A stretch of DNA of 7,998 bases from an uncultured Collinsella sp. GTDB lineage: Bacteria > Actinomycetota > Coriobacteriia > Coriobacteriales > Coriobacteriaceae. Shown piece after piece: positions 1 through 6,243 of this stretch (positions are counted from its first letter, which is position 1; every line of letters begins with the position of its first letter). The stretch covers positions 1 through 7,998 of the forward strand of contig CABUZE010000033.1 of NCBI GenBank assembly GCA_902495955.1. The letters are read 5' to 3'. Both the position numbers and the translations under genes were made by a program. A model generated the notes under the pieces. That model was given only the letters and a program-made list of their open reading frames with translations. It was not told the origin of the DNA and ran no database searches.

Positions 1-188
1 CGCAGGTGGACGGCGCGTTTAAGCTCGGTATTGTTGCCGCGGTCGCCACGCTTGCCCAAGCGGTGCTCACGCTTCCCGCGTTTGGCGGCGACGCCATCAA
101 CTTTGGCGCCTTTGTCATCGTGGTGTACGACCTGTTCTTTGTTCAGCAGGCACACGCCGTTAAGGCCGAGAACAAGGACCGCCTGTAG
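1..188 (+). CDS. C-terminal end of an unidentified membrane protein (5' end outside window)
   Basis: An open frame enters from the left edge and ends at TAG (186-188). The frame is already open before the first possible GTG at position 6, so this is almost certainly the tail of a longer gene and not a 60-residue protein. About 61 residues are visible. They contain two hydrophobic stretches, roughly LGIVAAVATLAQAVLTL and FGAFVIVVYDLFFV, separated by a short glycine-rich turn. A charged tail (KAENKDRL) follows and probably lies in the cytoplasm. This fits the last two helices of an integral membrane protein such as a transporter. I do not recognise the family from this fragment. Transcription probably ends at the hairpin at 227-262. 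Coding status is supported by the membrane-like composition and the fit of the stop codon to the terminator. Confidence 0.6.
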   Translation, partial: QVDGAFKLGIVAAVATLAQAVLTLPAFGGDAINFGAFVIVVYDLFFVQQAHAVKAENKDRL

Positions 189-226
189 GCACCTGTCTCC
201 CATAGCCCCTGCTATCAAGCAGCTAA

Positions 227-262
227 AAAGGGCCGATCGCGCATCTCCGCGGTCGGCCCTTT
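227..262. terminator. Bidirectional Rho-independent terminator between convergent genes
   Basis: The arms AAAGGGCCGA (227-236) and TCGGCCCTTT (253-262) are perfect complements. The stem extends inward through TCGCG (237-241) and CGCGG (248-252, one G-T pair), giving about 15 bp around a 6-nt loop. On the minus strand the stem is followed by CCCTTTTT, a good U-tract. On the plus strand the tail is only TTTACGTTTG. It therefore serves the membrane-protein gene ending at 188 and may act as a second terminator for rlmA. Confidence 0.85.
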
Positions 263-278
263 ACGTTTGCCCAGATAA

Positions 279-315
279 AACCTACCAAAATAAACCTGTC
301 CCTTTTTGGCAGGTT
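279..315 (-). terminator. Rho-independent terminator directly after rlmA, with two alternative stems
   Basis: Read on the minus strand, the hairpin starts one base after the rlmA stop codon. AACCTG (315-310) pairs with CAGGTT (298-293), and the stem can extend by two more pairs, leaving a 7-nt loop. A T-rich tail (TTTATTTT) follows. A second 3' arm, GGTAGGTT (286-279), can pair with the same 5' arm AACCTGCC over 8 positions with one G-U pair, so two mutually exclusive hairpins are possible. With the stem at 227-262 this makes two terminators in tandem after rlmA. Confidence 0.7.
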
Positions 316-316
316 G

Positions 317-1132
317 TTAGCTGTGGCGGTACTCGGCGATGATGAAGTCGATGTCGGTTTGAAGGGTGTCCAAGTTTGCCAGGCGCTCTTTGTCGGCAGG
401 GCGCGTGCGGTAGTAGTACGGCGTCATCTGGAACACCGCCTCGATGTCTGCCTGAGTCTGGAGCGTAATGTGCGCAGACACCCGCTGCGTTCCGACTAAC
501 TCGAGCTCGGTGGTCTTCGGCAGCTTCTCATCGTTAAGGTACGGCGTGTCGTAGAGCACCTCTTTGAGCCCAAAGAGATGACGAGCACCCGGTACCACGG
601 TATAGAGTGAACCCTCTGGCGCCAGCACGCGGGCAAACTCGCGCTCGTTAAAGGGAGCAAAGAGTTCGGTCACCATATCGAAGGCGCCATCGGCCACGGG
701 GATGTCCTTCATGTTGGCCACGAAGTAGGTCGCATCGCCGCGCTTGGCGGCAAGGCGCACCATCTCTTTGCCCAGGTCAAAGCCGTAAGCATCCACGCCC
801 GGCACCGCGCCCATGGCGCTGGTGTAGTAGCCCTCGCCGCAGCAAATATCGAGCAACGTCATGGGGCCGTTCGTAGACGCAGCGCACCCAGCCGCCCGCT
901 CACGCACCAGCTCGACCATTGCATCGCGCAACGGCGCATAGTAGCCACGGTTTAGAAAGTCACGACGGCTGCGTGCCTGCGACTTGGGATCGCCCATGGA
1001 GTCGCCGCTCTTGGACGAGCGCAGTAGATATAGATAACCCTCGCGCGCACGGTCAAACCGGTGTCCGCCCGCACATGCGGCCCCACGCTCATCGTCCACC
1101 AACGGTTCATGGCAAACGGGACACAACAACAT
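317..1132 (-). CDS. rlmA: 23S rRNA (guanine-N1)-methyltransferase, RlmA/RlmA(II)-like
   Basis: The 271-residue product is close to the usual RlmA length (about 270). The family uses S-adenosylmethionine to methylate N1 of a guanine in hairpin 35 of 23S rRNA (G745 in E. coli type, G748 in Gram-positive RlmA(II)/TlrB type). An N-terminal zinc-binding pattern is visible: C4, C7, C20 and H24, followed by the family-typical HRFDRAREGYLYLL. Next comes a segment rich in S, D, R and Q (44-68, ending FLNRGYYAPL). The SAM-binding motif I is LDICCGEGYYT (94-104), in which a cysteine (C97) stands where LD(I/A)GCGEG is more usual. LFAPF (about 156-160) fits the catalytic-domain strand. The start ATG (1132-1130) has AAGGAG at 1138-1143 with a 5-nt gap. 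The gene stands alone, divergent from the MATE gene. Whether it targets G745 or G748 cannot be told by eye; actinobacterial ancestry favours G748. Confidence 0.88.
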   Translation of the reverse strand: MLLCPVCHEPLVDDERGAACAGGHRFDRAREGYLYLLRSSKSGDSMGDPKSQARSRRDFLNRGYYAPLRDAMVELVRERAAGCAASTNGPMTLLDICCGEGYYTSAMGAVPGVDAYGFDLGKEMVRLAAKRGDATYFVANMKDIPVADGAFDMVTELFAPFNEREFARVLAPEGSLYTVVPGARHLFGLKEVLYDTPYLNDEKLPKTTELELVGTQRVSAHITLQTQADIEAVFQMTPYYYRTRPADKERLANLDTLQTDIDFIIAEYRHS

Positions 1133-1188
1133 GGCAACTCCTTAGCGCGAACAACACAACGCCCACCATTGTCTCACGCCTTCCCCAC

Positions 1189-1280
1189 CTAGTCATTGGG
1201 GACGTTCTTGAATGACTAGTTAGAAGAGATAAGGAGTGTCCCCAGCTGCCGACAGAAAAGGAACGTCCCCAAGTGCCGAC
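1189..1280. repeat. REP-like composite of inverted and direct repeats
   Basis: Three repeat relations overlap in the rlmA-MATE gap. (1) CTAGTCATT (1189-1197) and AATGACTAG (1211-1219) form a perfect 9-bp inverted repeat around a 13-nt loop. (2) That loop begins with GGGGACGTTC (1198-1207), which is a perfect inverted copy of GAACGTCCCC (1261-1270). (3) GTCCCCAGCTGCCGAC (1238-1253) recurs as GTCCCCAAGTGCCGAC (1265-1280), a direct repeat with 14 of 16 bases identical and a 27-nt period. No reading frame in this stretch looks like a gene. GGGGAC/GTCCCC palindromes in intergenic DNA resemble REP elements mobilised by RAYT (IS200-like Y1) transposases. That link is inference; no transposase gene lies in the window. 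Confidence 0.65.
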
Positions 1281-1301
1281 TGGTTGCATTAGGAGTATCA
1301 T
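1273..1301 (+). promoter_or_regulatory. Possible promoter of the MATE gene
   Basis: TATCAT (1296-1301) matches five of six bases of a sigma-A -10 box. The best-spaced -35 candidate, GTGCCG (1273-1278, 17-nt spacer), is poor and lies inside the last copy of the intergenic repeat. Transcription would start near 1308 and give a leader of about 40 nt. It is weak as a promoter but is the best-placed one found before the gene. Confidence 0.3.
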
Positions 1302-1348
1302 CATCTGCGCAAATAAGCACGAAAGAGCATGTTAGAGATTGAGAGCGT

Positions 1349-2731
1349 ATGGCTGACACCGTATCTAAGCACATTGACATGACCACCGGCTCGCTGTGGC
1401 GCAATATTCCCCTGTTCGCCTTCCCCGTGGCCGCCACGAGCATCTTGGAGCAGCTGTCGAACCTCATCGCCACGGTCATTATCGGTAACTTCTCGAGCGA
1501 CCAGGGAACCCTCGCCATGGCGGCGGTCGGCTCCAATGTTCCGCTTACCAGTCTTATGCTCAACCTGTTTATTGGCATGTCGCTTGGCTCCAACGTGGTC
1601 ATCGCCAACGCTATCGGCCGCAACGATCAGAACATGGACAAACGCGCCGTCCATACCTCGATTTTAATGGCACTCGTGGGCTTTGTCGTCATCGCTCTGG
1701 GCGAGATCTTTGCCGAGCCCATGCTCGCCGCGCTCAACGTTCCCGCCGAGACCATGCCGCTCGCCTCACTCTATCTACGCGTCTTTTTGCTGAGCATGCC
1801 CTCGATTTTGCTCTACAACTTTGAGGCCGCGATCTTCCGCTCCGTCGGCATCACCCGCATGCCGCTGCAGGCGCTTGCCGTGTCCACCGTCCTCAACATT
1901 GGCCTGGACCTCATCTTTGTCCCCGTACTTCACTGGGGCGTCGCGGGCGTCGCCATCGCCACCGCCATCGCCTACACCGTCAGCGCCGCTACGCTCTTTA
2001 TCCGCCTGCTCAAGACCGACTCTGTCGTCCGCGTCACCCCGCGTGACTTGGCTATCGACCCCGTCGCCCTCAAGCGCATCGTCAAGATCGGCCTGCCCGC
2101 CGGCATCCAAAGCGCCGTCTTTGCCGTCGCCAACATCATCATCCAGTCCGCCATCAACAGCCTGGGCACCGAGGTCATGGCGGCATCGAGCGCCGCTATG
2201 AGCTTGGAGTACGTGTGCTATAACCTGCTCAACAGCTTTAGCCAGGCTTGCACCACCTTTGTGGGACAAAACCACGGTGCCCGCCAGATCGACCGCTGCA
2301 CCAAAACGCTCAAGGTCTGCCTGGTCGAAGGCGGTATCGTCGCGCTCACCACAATTATCGTTATTGTCGGCCTGGGGCGTGAGATCTTGTCGCTGTTCAA
2401 CAGTGATCCCAACATCGTCTCGATCGGCTATATCCGCGTGTGCTCGATCTTCCCGGCGTACGCCTTTAGCATGTTCTACGAAAACATGTCCGGCTACCTG
2501 CGCGGCTTTGGTATCTCGCTCACGCCGGCCCTCATCACCATGATCTGCGTCTGCGGCATCCGCTTCTATTGGGTGTTCTGCGTGTTCCCGCACTTCCGCA
2601 CCTTTGCGAACATCATGATGGTCTACCCCATCAGCCTGGGCACCACGGCGTTCTTTATGGTCGTGGCGGTGCTACTCTGCCACCCGGCACGCACCTATCG
2701 CGCCACCCAAGCCAAAGCGACAGCCCGCTAA
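1349..2731 (+). CDS. MATE-family multidrug/Na+ (or H+) antiporter
   Basis: The 460-residue integral membrane protein has the length and pattern of MATE (NorM/DinF) efflux pumps, which export cationic or aromatic compounds in exchange for Na+ or H+. It starts with the family-typical MTTGSLWRNIPLFAFP (11-26). The first MatE half spans about 20-180 and contains IGMSLGSNVVIANAIGR (75-91) and FRSVGITRMPLQA (163-175), followed by LNIGLDLIFVP (182-192). The second half spans about 245-440 and opens with KIGLPAGIQSAVF (246-258). It also carries SFSQACTTFVGQNHGA (296-311), the counterpart of the first-half motif. Twelve helices are expected. The ATG at 1349 has only a weak GAGAG at 1341-1345; an in-frame TGA at 1340-1342 rules out an earlier start, and the ATG at codon 11 has no Shine-Dalgarno. 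The substrate cannot be predicted. The stop lies 27 bp from the convergent LysR stop, with no clear terminator between them. Confidence 0.92.
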   Translation: MADTVSKHIDMTTGSLWRNIPLFAFPVAATSILEQLSNLIATVIIGNFSSDQGTLAMAAVGSNVPLTSLMLNLFIGMSLGSNVVIANAIGRNDQNMDKRAVHTSILMALVGFVVIALGEIFAEPMLAALNVPAETMPLASLYLRVFLLSMPSILLYNFEAAIFRSVGITRMPLQALAVSTVLNIGLDLIFVPVLHWGVAGVAIATAIAYTVSAATLFIRLLKTDSVVRVTPRDLAIDPVALKRIVKIGLPAGIQSAVFAVANIIIQSAINSLGTEVMAASSAAMSLEYVCYNLLNSFSQACTTFVGQNHGARQIDRCTKTLKVCLVEGGIVALTTIIVIVGLGREILSLFNSDPNIVSIGYIRVCSIFPAYAFSMFYENMSGYLRGFGISLTPALITMICVCGIRFYWVFCVFPHFRTFANIMMVYPISLGTTAFFMVVAVLLCHPARTYRATQAKATAR

Positions 2732-2758
2732 ACACCGCACTCAACGCCACGCCAGTCA

Positions 2759-3625
2759 TTAATTGACAATATGCGAGCTCATATAGTCGATAAAGCGCCT
2801 CGTGGCGATAGGCATGGTGTCCCAGCTGCGCCAGGCGGCCACCACGTCGCGCGAGGGGGCATGCACGATGGGGCGTACGCGAATATCGGCCCGCATGCCC
2901 TCCACAGTACGACGGTAGAGCATGCTCACGCCCAGGCCCTCCTCCACCATCGCCATGATGGTGTAGTCGTCGGTCACCTCACTCGTCACGTGCGGCGACA
3001 GCCCATGCGCCGCAAATGCATCGAGCACCAGACTCTGTTCGCCCTCATCCAACAGTACAAACGGCTCGGACGCCAGGTCGGCGAGCGTCACCTTTTCCTT
3101 TGCCGCCAGCGGATGCGCGGCCGGCTACAATGCCACCAACTCGTCGTGATAGACCACGCGCTTCTCGAGCCCAGCGGTAAATCCGCGCGCCGTAAAACAA
3201 AAATCAACCACGCCATCGTGCACCCATTGAGCGTTGCGCGTGTAATCGCCCTGCTTGAGGGTGAAGCGTACGCCCGGGTGCAGCGCCCCAAAGTCGCGAA
3301 TCACACGCGGCAGCACGGTACGACTCACGTTGGTAAACGTCGCGATGCGAATATCGGTCGACGAAAGCCCCAGCAGCTCCTGGCGCTTGCCCTCGAGCTC
3401 GGCCTCGGCGGTCACAATCTGGCGCAGGTACGGCAGATATTGTTTACCGTCGCGCGTAAGCGAAACGCCCTGCTTACCGCGCTCGATAAGCGTGGTGCCC
3501 AGCTCGCGCTCGAGCGCCTTGACGGCCTGGCTCACTGCACTTTGCGTATAGCCCAACTCGTCCGCCGCGCGTTTCAGGCTGCCGCAATCGACCACCATAC
3601 AAACAATCTGATACCGCGATGCCAT
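2759..3625 (-). pseudogene. LysR-family transcriptional regulator interrupted by one in-frame TAG
   Basis: Two adjacent open stretches, 3625-3125 and 3124-2759, lie in the same frame and are split only by TAG at 3127-3125. Read through, they give 288 residues, a normal LysR length. The N-terminal winged helix-turn-helix is intact, with AADELGYTQSAVSQAVKALE at about 20-39. The effector domain begins near residue 88 (STDIRIATFTNVSRTVLP). The break falls at codon 167 in the typical LysR sequence LVAL-x-PAAHPLAAKEKVTL, where x is the amber codon. Both flanks still match the family, so there is no frameshift or loss, and the mutation is recent or is a sequencing error. A GTG at 3091 after AAGGAAAAG could start the distal piece, but this looks incidental. 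Without readthrough the 166-residue product keeps DNA binding but loses the second half of the ligand domain. The ATG at 3625 has GGAGG at 3630-3634. The gene is divergent from the EamA transporter, its probable target. Confidence 0.85.
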
Positions 3626-3783
3626 CGTGCCTCCACATCAATGCAGCCGTAAAACGTTTTGCCAGCGCTTTTTCTGCCAACATTAGCGTTTCTTAATCAT
3701 ACTGAAGATACATTCGCTTTACTACATCAATATCTGGGAGCAGAATCCTTTTTACGAAACCGTTCTGTAACAAAAGGAGTCCC
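3626..3783. promoter_or_regulatory. Divergent LysR/EamA control region
   Basis: This 158-bp gap separates the LysR start from the EamA start and is visibly more AT-rich than the genes beside it. It contains a perfect 10-bp palindrome, AAAACGTTTT (3651-3660). CATTAGCGTTTCTTA (3681-3695) recurs as CATTCGCTTTACTAC (3711-3725), 11 of 15 identical at a spacing of exactly 30 bp, or about three helical turns. ATAC is also repeated at 9-bp spacing near 3700-3712. Promoter boxes are weak: CTGCCA (3674-3679) to CATACT (3698-3703) forward with an 18-nt spacer, and TATGAT (3701-3696) in reverse without a good -35. LysR proteins usually bind and autoregulate in such gaps; assigning these repeats as operators is inference. 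Confidence 0.45.
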
Positions 3784-4686
3784 ATGGATCGCAAAAAAGC
3801 AATCGCGCTCTCATTTTCCGTTCCCGTCGCATGGGGCTTTTCGTACCCCCTCATGAAGATCGGCATGGACAGCATGAACGCCACGAGTATCGTCGCGCTG
3901 CGCTGCATCATCGCCTTTGCGGCTTGCCTGCTGCTCTTCCACAAGCACGCGTTGCGCATCAACCGTGACCTTATGGTCCGCGCCGCCATCATCGGCGCCA
4001 TTATGGCAACCGAGCTCACCTGCATGTGCCTGGGCTCCAGCCTCACCTCCGCCTCCACCGCCGGCTTTTTGCAGAGCCTGACGGTCGTGATCGTGCCGTT
4101 TGCCAACGCCGCCCTGCTGCGTCGTGCCCCCGAGCGCAAAGTGCTCATCGGCACCGCCATCGTCACCTGCGGCATGCTGCTGCTCTCGGGCGCCGACTTC
4201 ACCAGCCTGAACCCGGGCGCGCTCATCATGCTGCTCTCCGCTTTTGTCTATGCCGGCCACATCATTGTGGCGAAGCGCTTTGTCGAAGATGTCGACCCGC
4301 TGGCTCTGGGCGTTTGGCAGCTGGGCTTCGGCGGCCTGTTCTCGGGCATTGCCGCATGCGTCTTTGGCGGCTTCACGCTTCCCAGCACGCCGAGCGAGAT
4401 CGTCGTTGTCGTCGCGCTCGCACTCATCTGCTCTGCCTACGGCTTTATCACCCAGACGCTCGTGCAGCCCCACGTGCCCGCCGAGACCACCGGCTTTGCC
4501 TTCTCGCTCGAGCCGGTATGCTCCGCCGTCTTCTCGTTCTTCCTGGTCGGCGAGGTCCTGAGCCCCATCGCCTTCTTTGGCGCAGCCCTCATCCTCACCG
4601 GCGTCATGGTGGCAACCGTCGAGCTTCCGCGCCTCCGCGCACATGGACAGGCTCGCATGGCAGGAGCGCCCGAGCACGTCTCGTAG
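3784..4686 (+). CDS. EamA/DMT-superfamily transporter (probable exporter)
   Basis: The 300-residue product has the two-repeat, ten-helix layout of EamA proteins, which export amino acids or other metabolites. The first EamA half is about residues 5-135 and starts with SFSVPVAWGFSYPLMKIGM (10-28). A second similar half spans about 147-283 and opens with ALIMLLSAFVYAGHIIVAK (146-164). The C-terminal signature EPVCSAVFSFFLVGEVLS (243-260) is characteristic of the family. A short charged tail follows the last helix. The ATG at 3784 has AAAGGAG at 3773-3779 with a 4-nt gap, which supports this start. The substrate cannot be told. The divergent LysR regulator suggests induction by a small molecule, perhaps the exported compound. 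If that regulator is inactive through its amber codon, this transporter may be either silent or expressed constitutively. Confidence 0.9.
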   Translation: MDRKKAIALSFSVPVAWGFSYPLMKIGMDSMNATSIVALRCIIAFAACLLLFHKHALRINRDLMVRAAIIGAIMATELTCMCLGSSLTSASTAGFLQSLTVVIVPFANAALLRRAPERKVLIGTAIVTCGMLLLSGADFTSLNPGALIMLLSAFVYAGHIIVAKRFVEDVDPLALGVWQLGFGGLFSGIAACVFGGFTLPSTPSEIVVVVALALICSAYGFITQTLVQPHVPAETTGFAFSLEPVCSAVFSFFLVGEVLSPIAFFGAALILTGVMVATVELPRLRAHGQARMAGAPEHVS

Positions 4687-4712
4687 ATCCTACTCTTCAT
4701 ACAGCCGTGGCA

Positions 4713-4735
4713 TAAAGGCAACCGGTGCGCCTTTA
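4713..4735 (+). terminator. Weak hairpin after the EamA gene
   Basis: TAAAGGC (4713-4719) and GCCTTTA (4729-4735) form a perfect 7-bp stem with a 9-nt loop, 26 bp after the EamA stop. No U-tract follows (CAATAG), so termination would be poor and some readthrough into ung is likely. The right arm overlaps TACAAT (4734-4739), a five-of-six -10 match for a possible ung promoter, although no good -35 lies at the right distance. Confidence 0.35.
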
Positions 4736-4739
4736 CAAT

Positions 4740-4758
4740 AGATGCCAACAAAGCATCT
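4740..4758 (+). other. Small hairpin in the ung leader
   Basis: AGATGC (4740-4745) and GCATCT (4753-4758) form a perfect 6-bp stem with a 7-nt loop. It ends five bases before the ung Shine-Dalgarno (AAAGGAG, 4764-4770). Together with the stem at 4713-4735 it makes two stems in tandem. The role is unknown; it leaves the ribosome-binding site free. Confidence 0.3.
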
Positions 4759-4774
4759 GACGTAAAGGAGCCCC

Positions 4775-5500
4775 ATGGACGCCGCGACCCGCGACCGCAA
4801 CATAGCAACTTGGTTGGGCGATGCGCCGCAGCCGGTACGTGACACTACGAACCAGCTGCGCGAGCGCATCGCCCTTTTGCGTACCGAGCAGACTATCTAC
4901 CCGGCACAAGACGACATCCTCAATGCCCTCGCTTACACGCCGGCCGACCAGGTCAAAGTTGTCATCTTGGGTCAAGACCCCTATCACGGGCCCAACCAGG
5001 CCATGGGACTGTCGTTCTCGGTCCCCGCGACGCAAACCAAGTTGCCGCCGAGCCTGCGCAACATCTATAAGGAGCTCAAAGCCGATCTGGGCTGCCCCAT
5101 TCCCGCCACGGGAGACCTAACCCCATGGGCACAACAGGGCGTCCTGCTCCTCAACACTACGCTCACCGTGCGCGAGCATGCCGCCAACTCGCACGCCAAA
5201 CTGGGCTGGAGCACGCTCACCGACTACGTTATCGAACGCTGCTGTCAGCTGCCCCAGTCGGTAGTCTTTTTGGCATGGGGCCGCTTTGCCCAGCAGATGG
5301 TCGAAGGTAAGCTCGTCGCAACTGGCGCGGGCAAGGCAACCGACAAGTTCTGTCTGGCCTCCACGCACCCCTCGCCGCTTTCGGCCAACCGTGCCACGGC
5401 AGAACTCCCCGCCTTTATGGGATCGCGCCCCTTCTCGGCAGCCAATCGGCTACTCGAACAGCACGGCTCGACCCCAGTCAACTGGACTTGCCTCGGCTAA
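4775..5500 (+). CDS. ung: Uracil-DNA glycosylase (family 1, Ung)
   Basis: The product removes uracil from DNA, made by cytosine deamination or dUMP misincorporation, and so starts base excision repair. At 241 residues it is slightly longer than the usual 220-230. The water-activating motif GQDPYHGPNQA is at 66-76, with catalytic D68. LLLNTTLTV (124-132) supplies the uracil-recognition asparagine. THPSPLSANR (197-206) is the DNA-intercalation loop with catalytic H198. PPSLRNIYKEL (91-101) is also typical of the family. All key residues are present, so the enzyme should be active. The ATG at 4775 has AAAGGAG at 4764-4770 with a 4-nt gap. It lies 88 bp after the EamA gene, so partial co-transcription is possible, but the functions are unrelated. 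It ends at the strong terminator at 5516-5549. Confidence 0.97.
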   Translation: MDAATRDRNIATWLGDAPQPVRDTTNQLRERIALLRTEQTIYPAQDDILNALAYTPADQVKVVILGQDPYHGPNQAMGLSFSVPATQTKLPPSLRNIYKELKADLGCPIPATGDLTPWAQQGVLLLNTTLTVREHAANSHAKLGWSTLTDYVIERCCQLPQSVVFLAWGRFAQQMVEGKLVATGAGKATDKFCLASTHPSPLSANRATAELPAFMGSRPFSAANRLLEQHGSTPVNWTCLG

Positions 5501-5515
5501 AAACCGATACATCAA

Positions 5516-5549
5516 AAAAGCGCCCGACGGCTTCCCATCGGGCGCTTTT
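5516..5549. terminator. Strong bidirectional terminator between ung and the SDR gene
   Basis: AAAAGCGCCCGA (5516-5527) pairs perfectly with TCGGGCGCTTTT (5538-5549), giving a 12-bp stem with a 10-nt loop. The A-run on the left (5514-5519) and the T-run on the right give a U-tract in both directions. It lies 15 bp after the ung stop and one base after the SDR stop, so it closes both transcripts. Confidence 0.93.
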
Positions 5550-5550
5550 C

Positions 5551-6231
5551 CTATTCGGGCCAAATAAATTGCGTGCGGCCGGCCTCGCCGCCATCGATCA
5601 GCAGGCTCTGCCCGGTCATAAACCGGTTGGTCACGCCCACAAAGTAGATCCACTCGGCAATCTCTTGGGCAGTGGCCCAGCGCCTAAGCGGCGTGAGCTC
5701 CATAATCTGGTTCCACAGATGTTCGTCTTCCATCACGCAACGGTTGAGCGGCGTGATAACGCCACCCGGGTCCACACTGTTGGCGATGGCCTGCGGCGCC
5801 AGACGGTTTGCAAGGTTCTTGGTGTAGGCGATAACGCCGCCCTTGCTGGCGGCATAGGCGGGAAACTCCGATCCCGTATGCCCACTCGCCGACCCCACAT
5901 TGACCACGGATTTGATAGCCGGCGCCGGCTTGGCGGCAAGCCCCTCCCCCACAAAGGCATAGCGCTCGGTCACGTTGATGGTGCCACACAGGTTGGCGGC
6001 GATGTCGTCGGCCGAATCCTGCGTACCGGCAACGTTCACGATCACCTGGGGTTCAAGGTCACCTGGAAACGAGTCAGGCTCGCGGACATCAACAATCAGA
6101 TGGCGGTAGCACTCGTGTTTGATCGCCGCCGGCAAAAGATCAAAGCCCACGACCTCGTGGCCCTCGTCCAAAAAGCGCTGCACGCACGCGGCTCCGATAC
6201 CGCCCGAAGCGCCCGTGATCAAAACCCGCAT
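5551..6231 (-). CDS. Short-chain dehydrogenase/reductase (SDR family)
   Basis: The 226-residue protein is a classical SDR with a Rossmann fold. TGASGGIG (6-13) is the NAD(P)-binding glycine motif, and D31 at the end of strand 2 (VVGFD) favours NAD(H). NVAG (66-69) replaces the common NNAG. The catalytic set is visible: N80, S114 (NVGSASG), Y126 and K130 (YAASK). SVDPGGVITPL (152-162) matches the PG motif, and the C-terminal FMTGQSLLIDGG (204-215) is typical of FabG-like enzymes. It is somewhat shorter than the usual 245-250. Substrate unknown; annotation pipelines might call it 3-oxoacyl-ACP reductase, but no fatty-acid gene is nearby. The start ATG (6231-6229) has AAGGAG at 6237-6242 with a 5-nt gap, and that site overlaps the stop codon of the upstream transporter. 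The two genes therefore form an operon with probable translational coupling. Confidence 0.9.
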   Translation of the reverse strand: MRVLITGASGGIGAACVQRFLDEGHEVVGFDLLPAAIKHECYRHLIVDVREPDSFPGDLEPQVIVNVAGTQDSADDIAANLCGTINVTERYAFVGEGLAAKPAPAIKSVVNVGSASGHTGSEFPAYAASKGGVIAYTKNLANRLAPQAIANSVDPGGVITPLNRCVMEDEHLWNQIMELTPLRRWATAQEIAEWIYFVGVTNRFMTGQSLLIDGGEAGRTQFIWPE

Positions 6232-6236
6232 ACTTG

Positions 6237-6243
6237 CTCCTTA
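6237..6243 (-). promoter_or_regulatory. Shine-Dalgarno of the SDR gene fused to the upstream stop codon
   Basis: On the minus strand TAAGGAG contains both the transporter's stop TAA (6243-6241) and the AAGGAG (6242-6237) of the SDR gene. Ribosomes ending the first gene sit on the initiation site of the second, so coupled translation is likely. Confidence 0.75.

Noticed and set aside
1168..1196. Possible rlmA promoter (ATGACT at 1196-1191, 17-nt spacer, GACAAT at 1173-1168)
   Set aside because: Each box matches only four of six bases and the -35 is part of the repeat palindrome; too weak to list.
1775..2593. Minus-strand open frame (272 codons) opposite the MATE gene
   Set aside because: Same reason: D/G/A-rich antisense of a hydrophobic protein, no family motif.
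2732..2775. Terminator between the convergent MATE and LysR genes
   Set aside because: Only a short GTCA/TGAC inverted repeat is present, without a GC-rich stem or U-tract.
3089..3091. Restart codon GTG for a separate C-terminal LysR fragment
   Set aside because: The AAGGAAAAG before it encodes the ordinary lysine and glutamate residues of the LysR effector domain, and a lone C-terminal half would have no DNA-binding domain.
2771..3652. Plus-strand open frame (293 codons) opposite the LysR gene
   Set aside because: The minus strand encodes recognisable LysR sequence on both sides of the amber codon; the plus-strand product is H/R/Q-rich without motifs. Its being uninterrupted reflects base composition.
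3811..4677. Long minus-strand open frame (288 codons) opposite the EamA gene
   Set aside because: Its translation is a low-complexity run rich in D, E, G, A and H, typical of the antisense of a GC-rich membrane-protein gene; the plus-strand frame has clear EamA motifs and a good Shine-Dalgarno.
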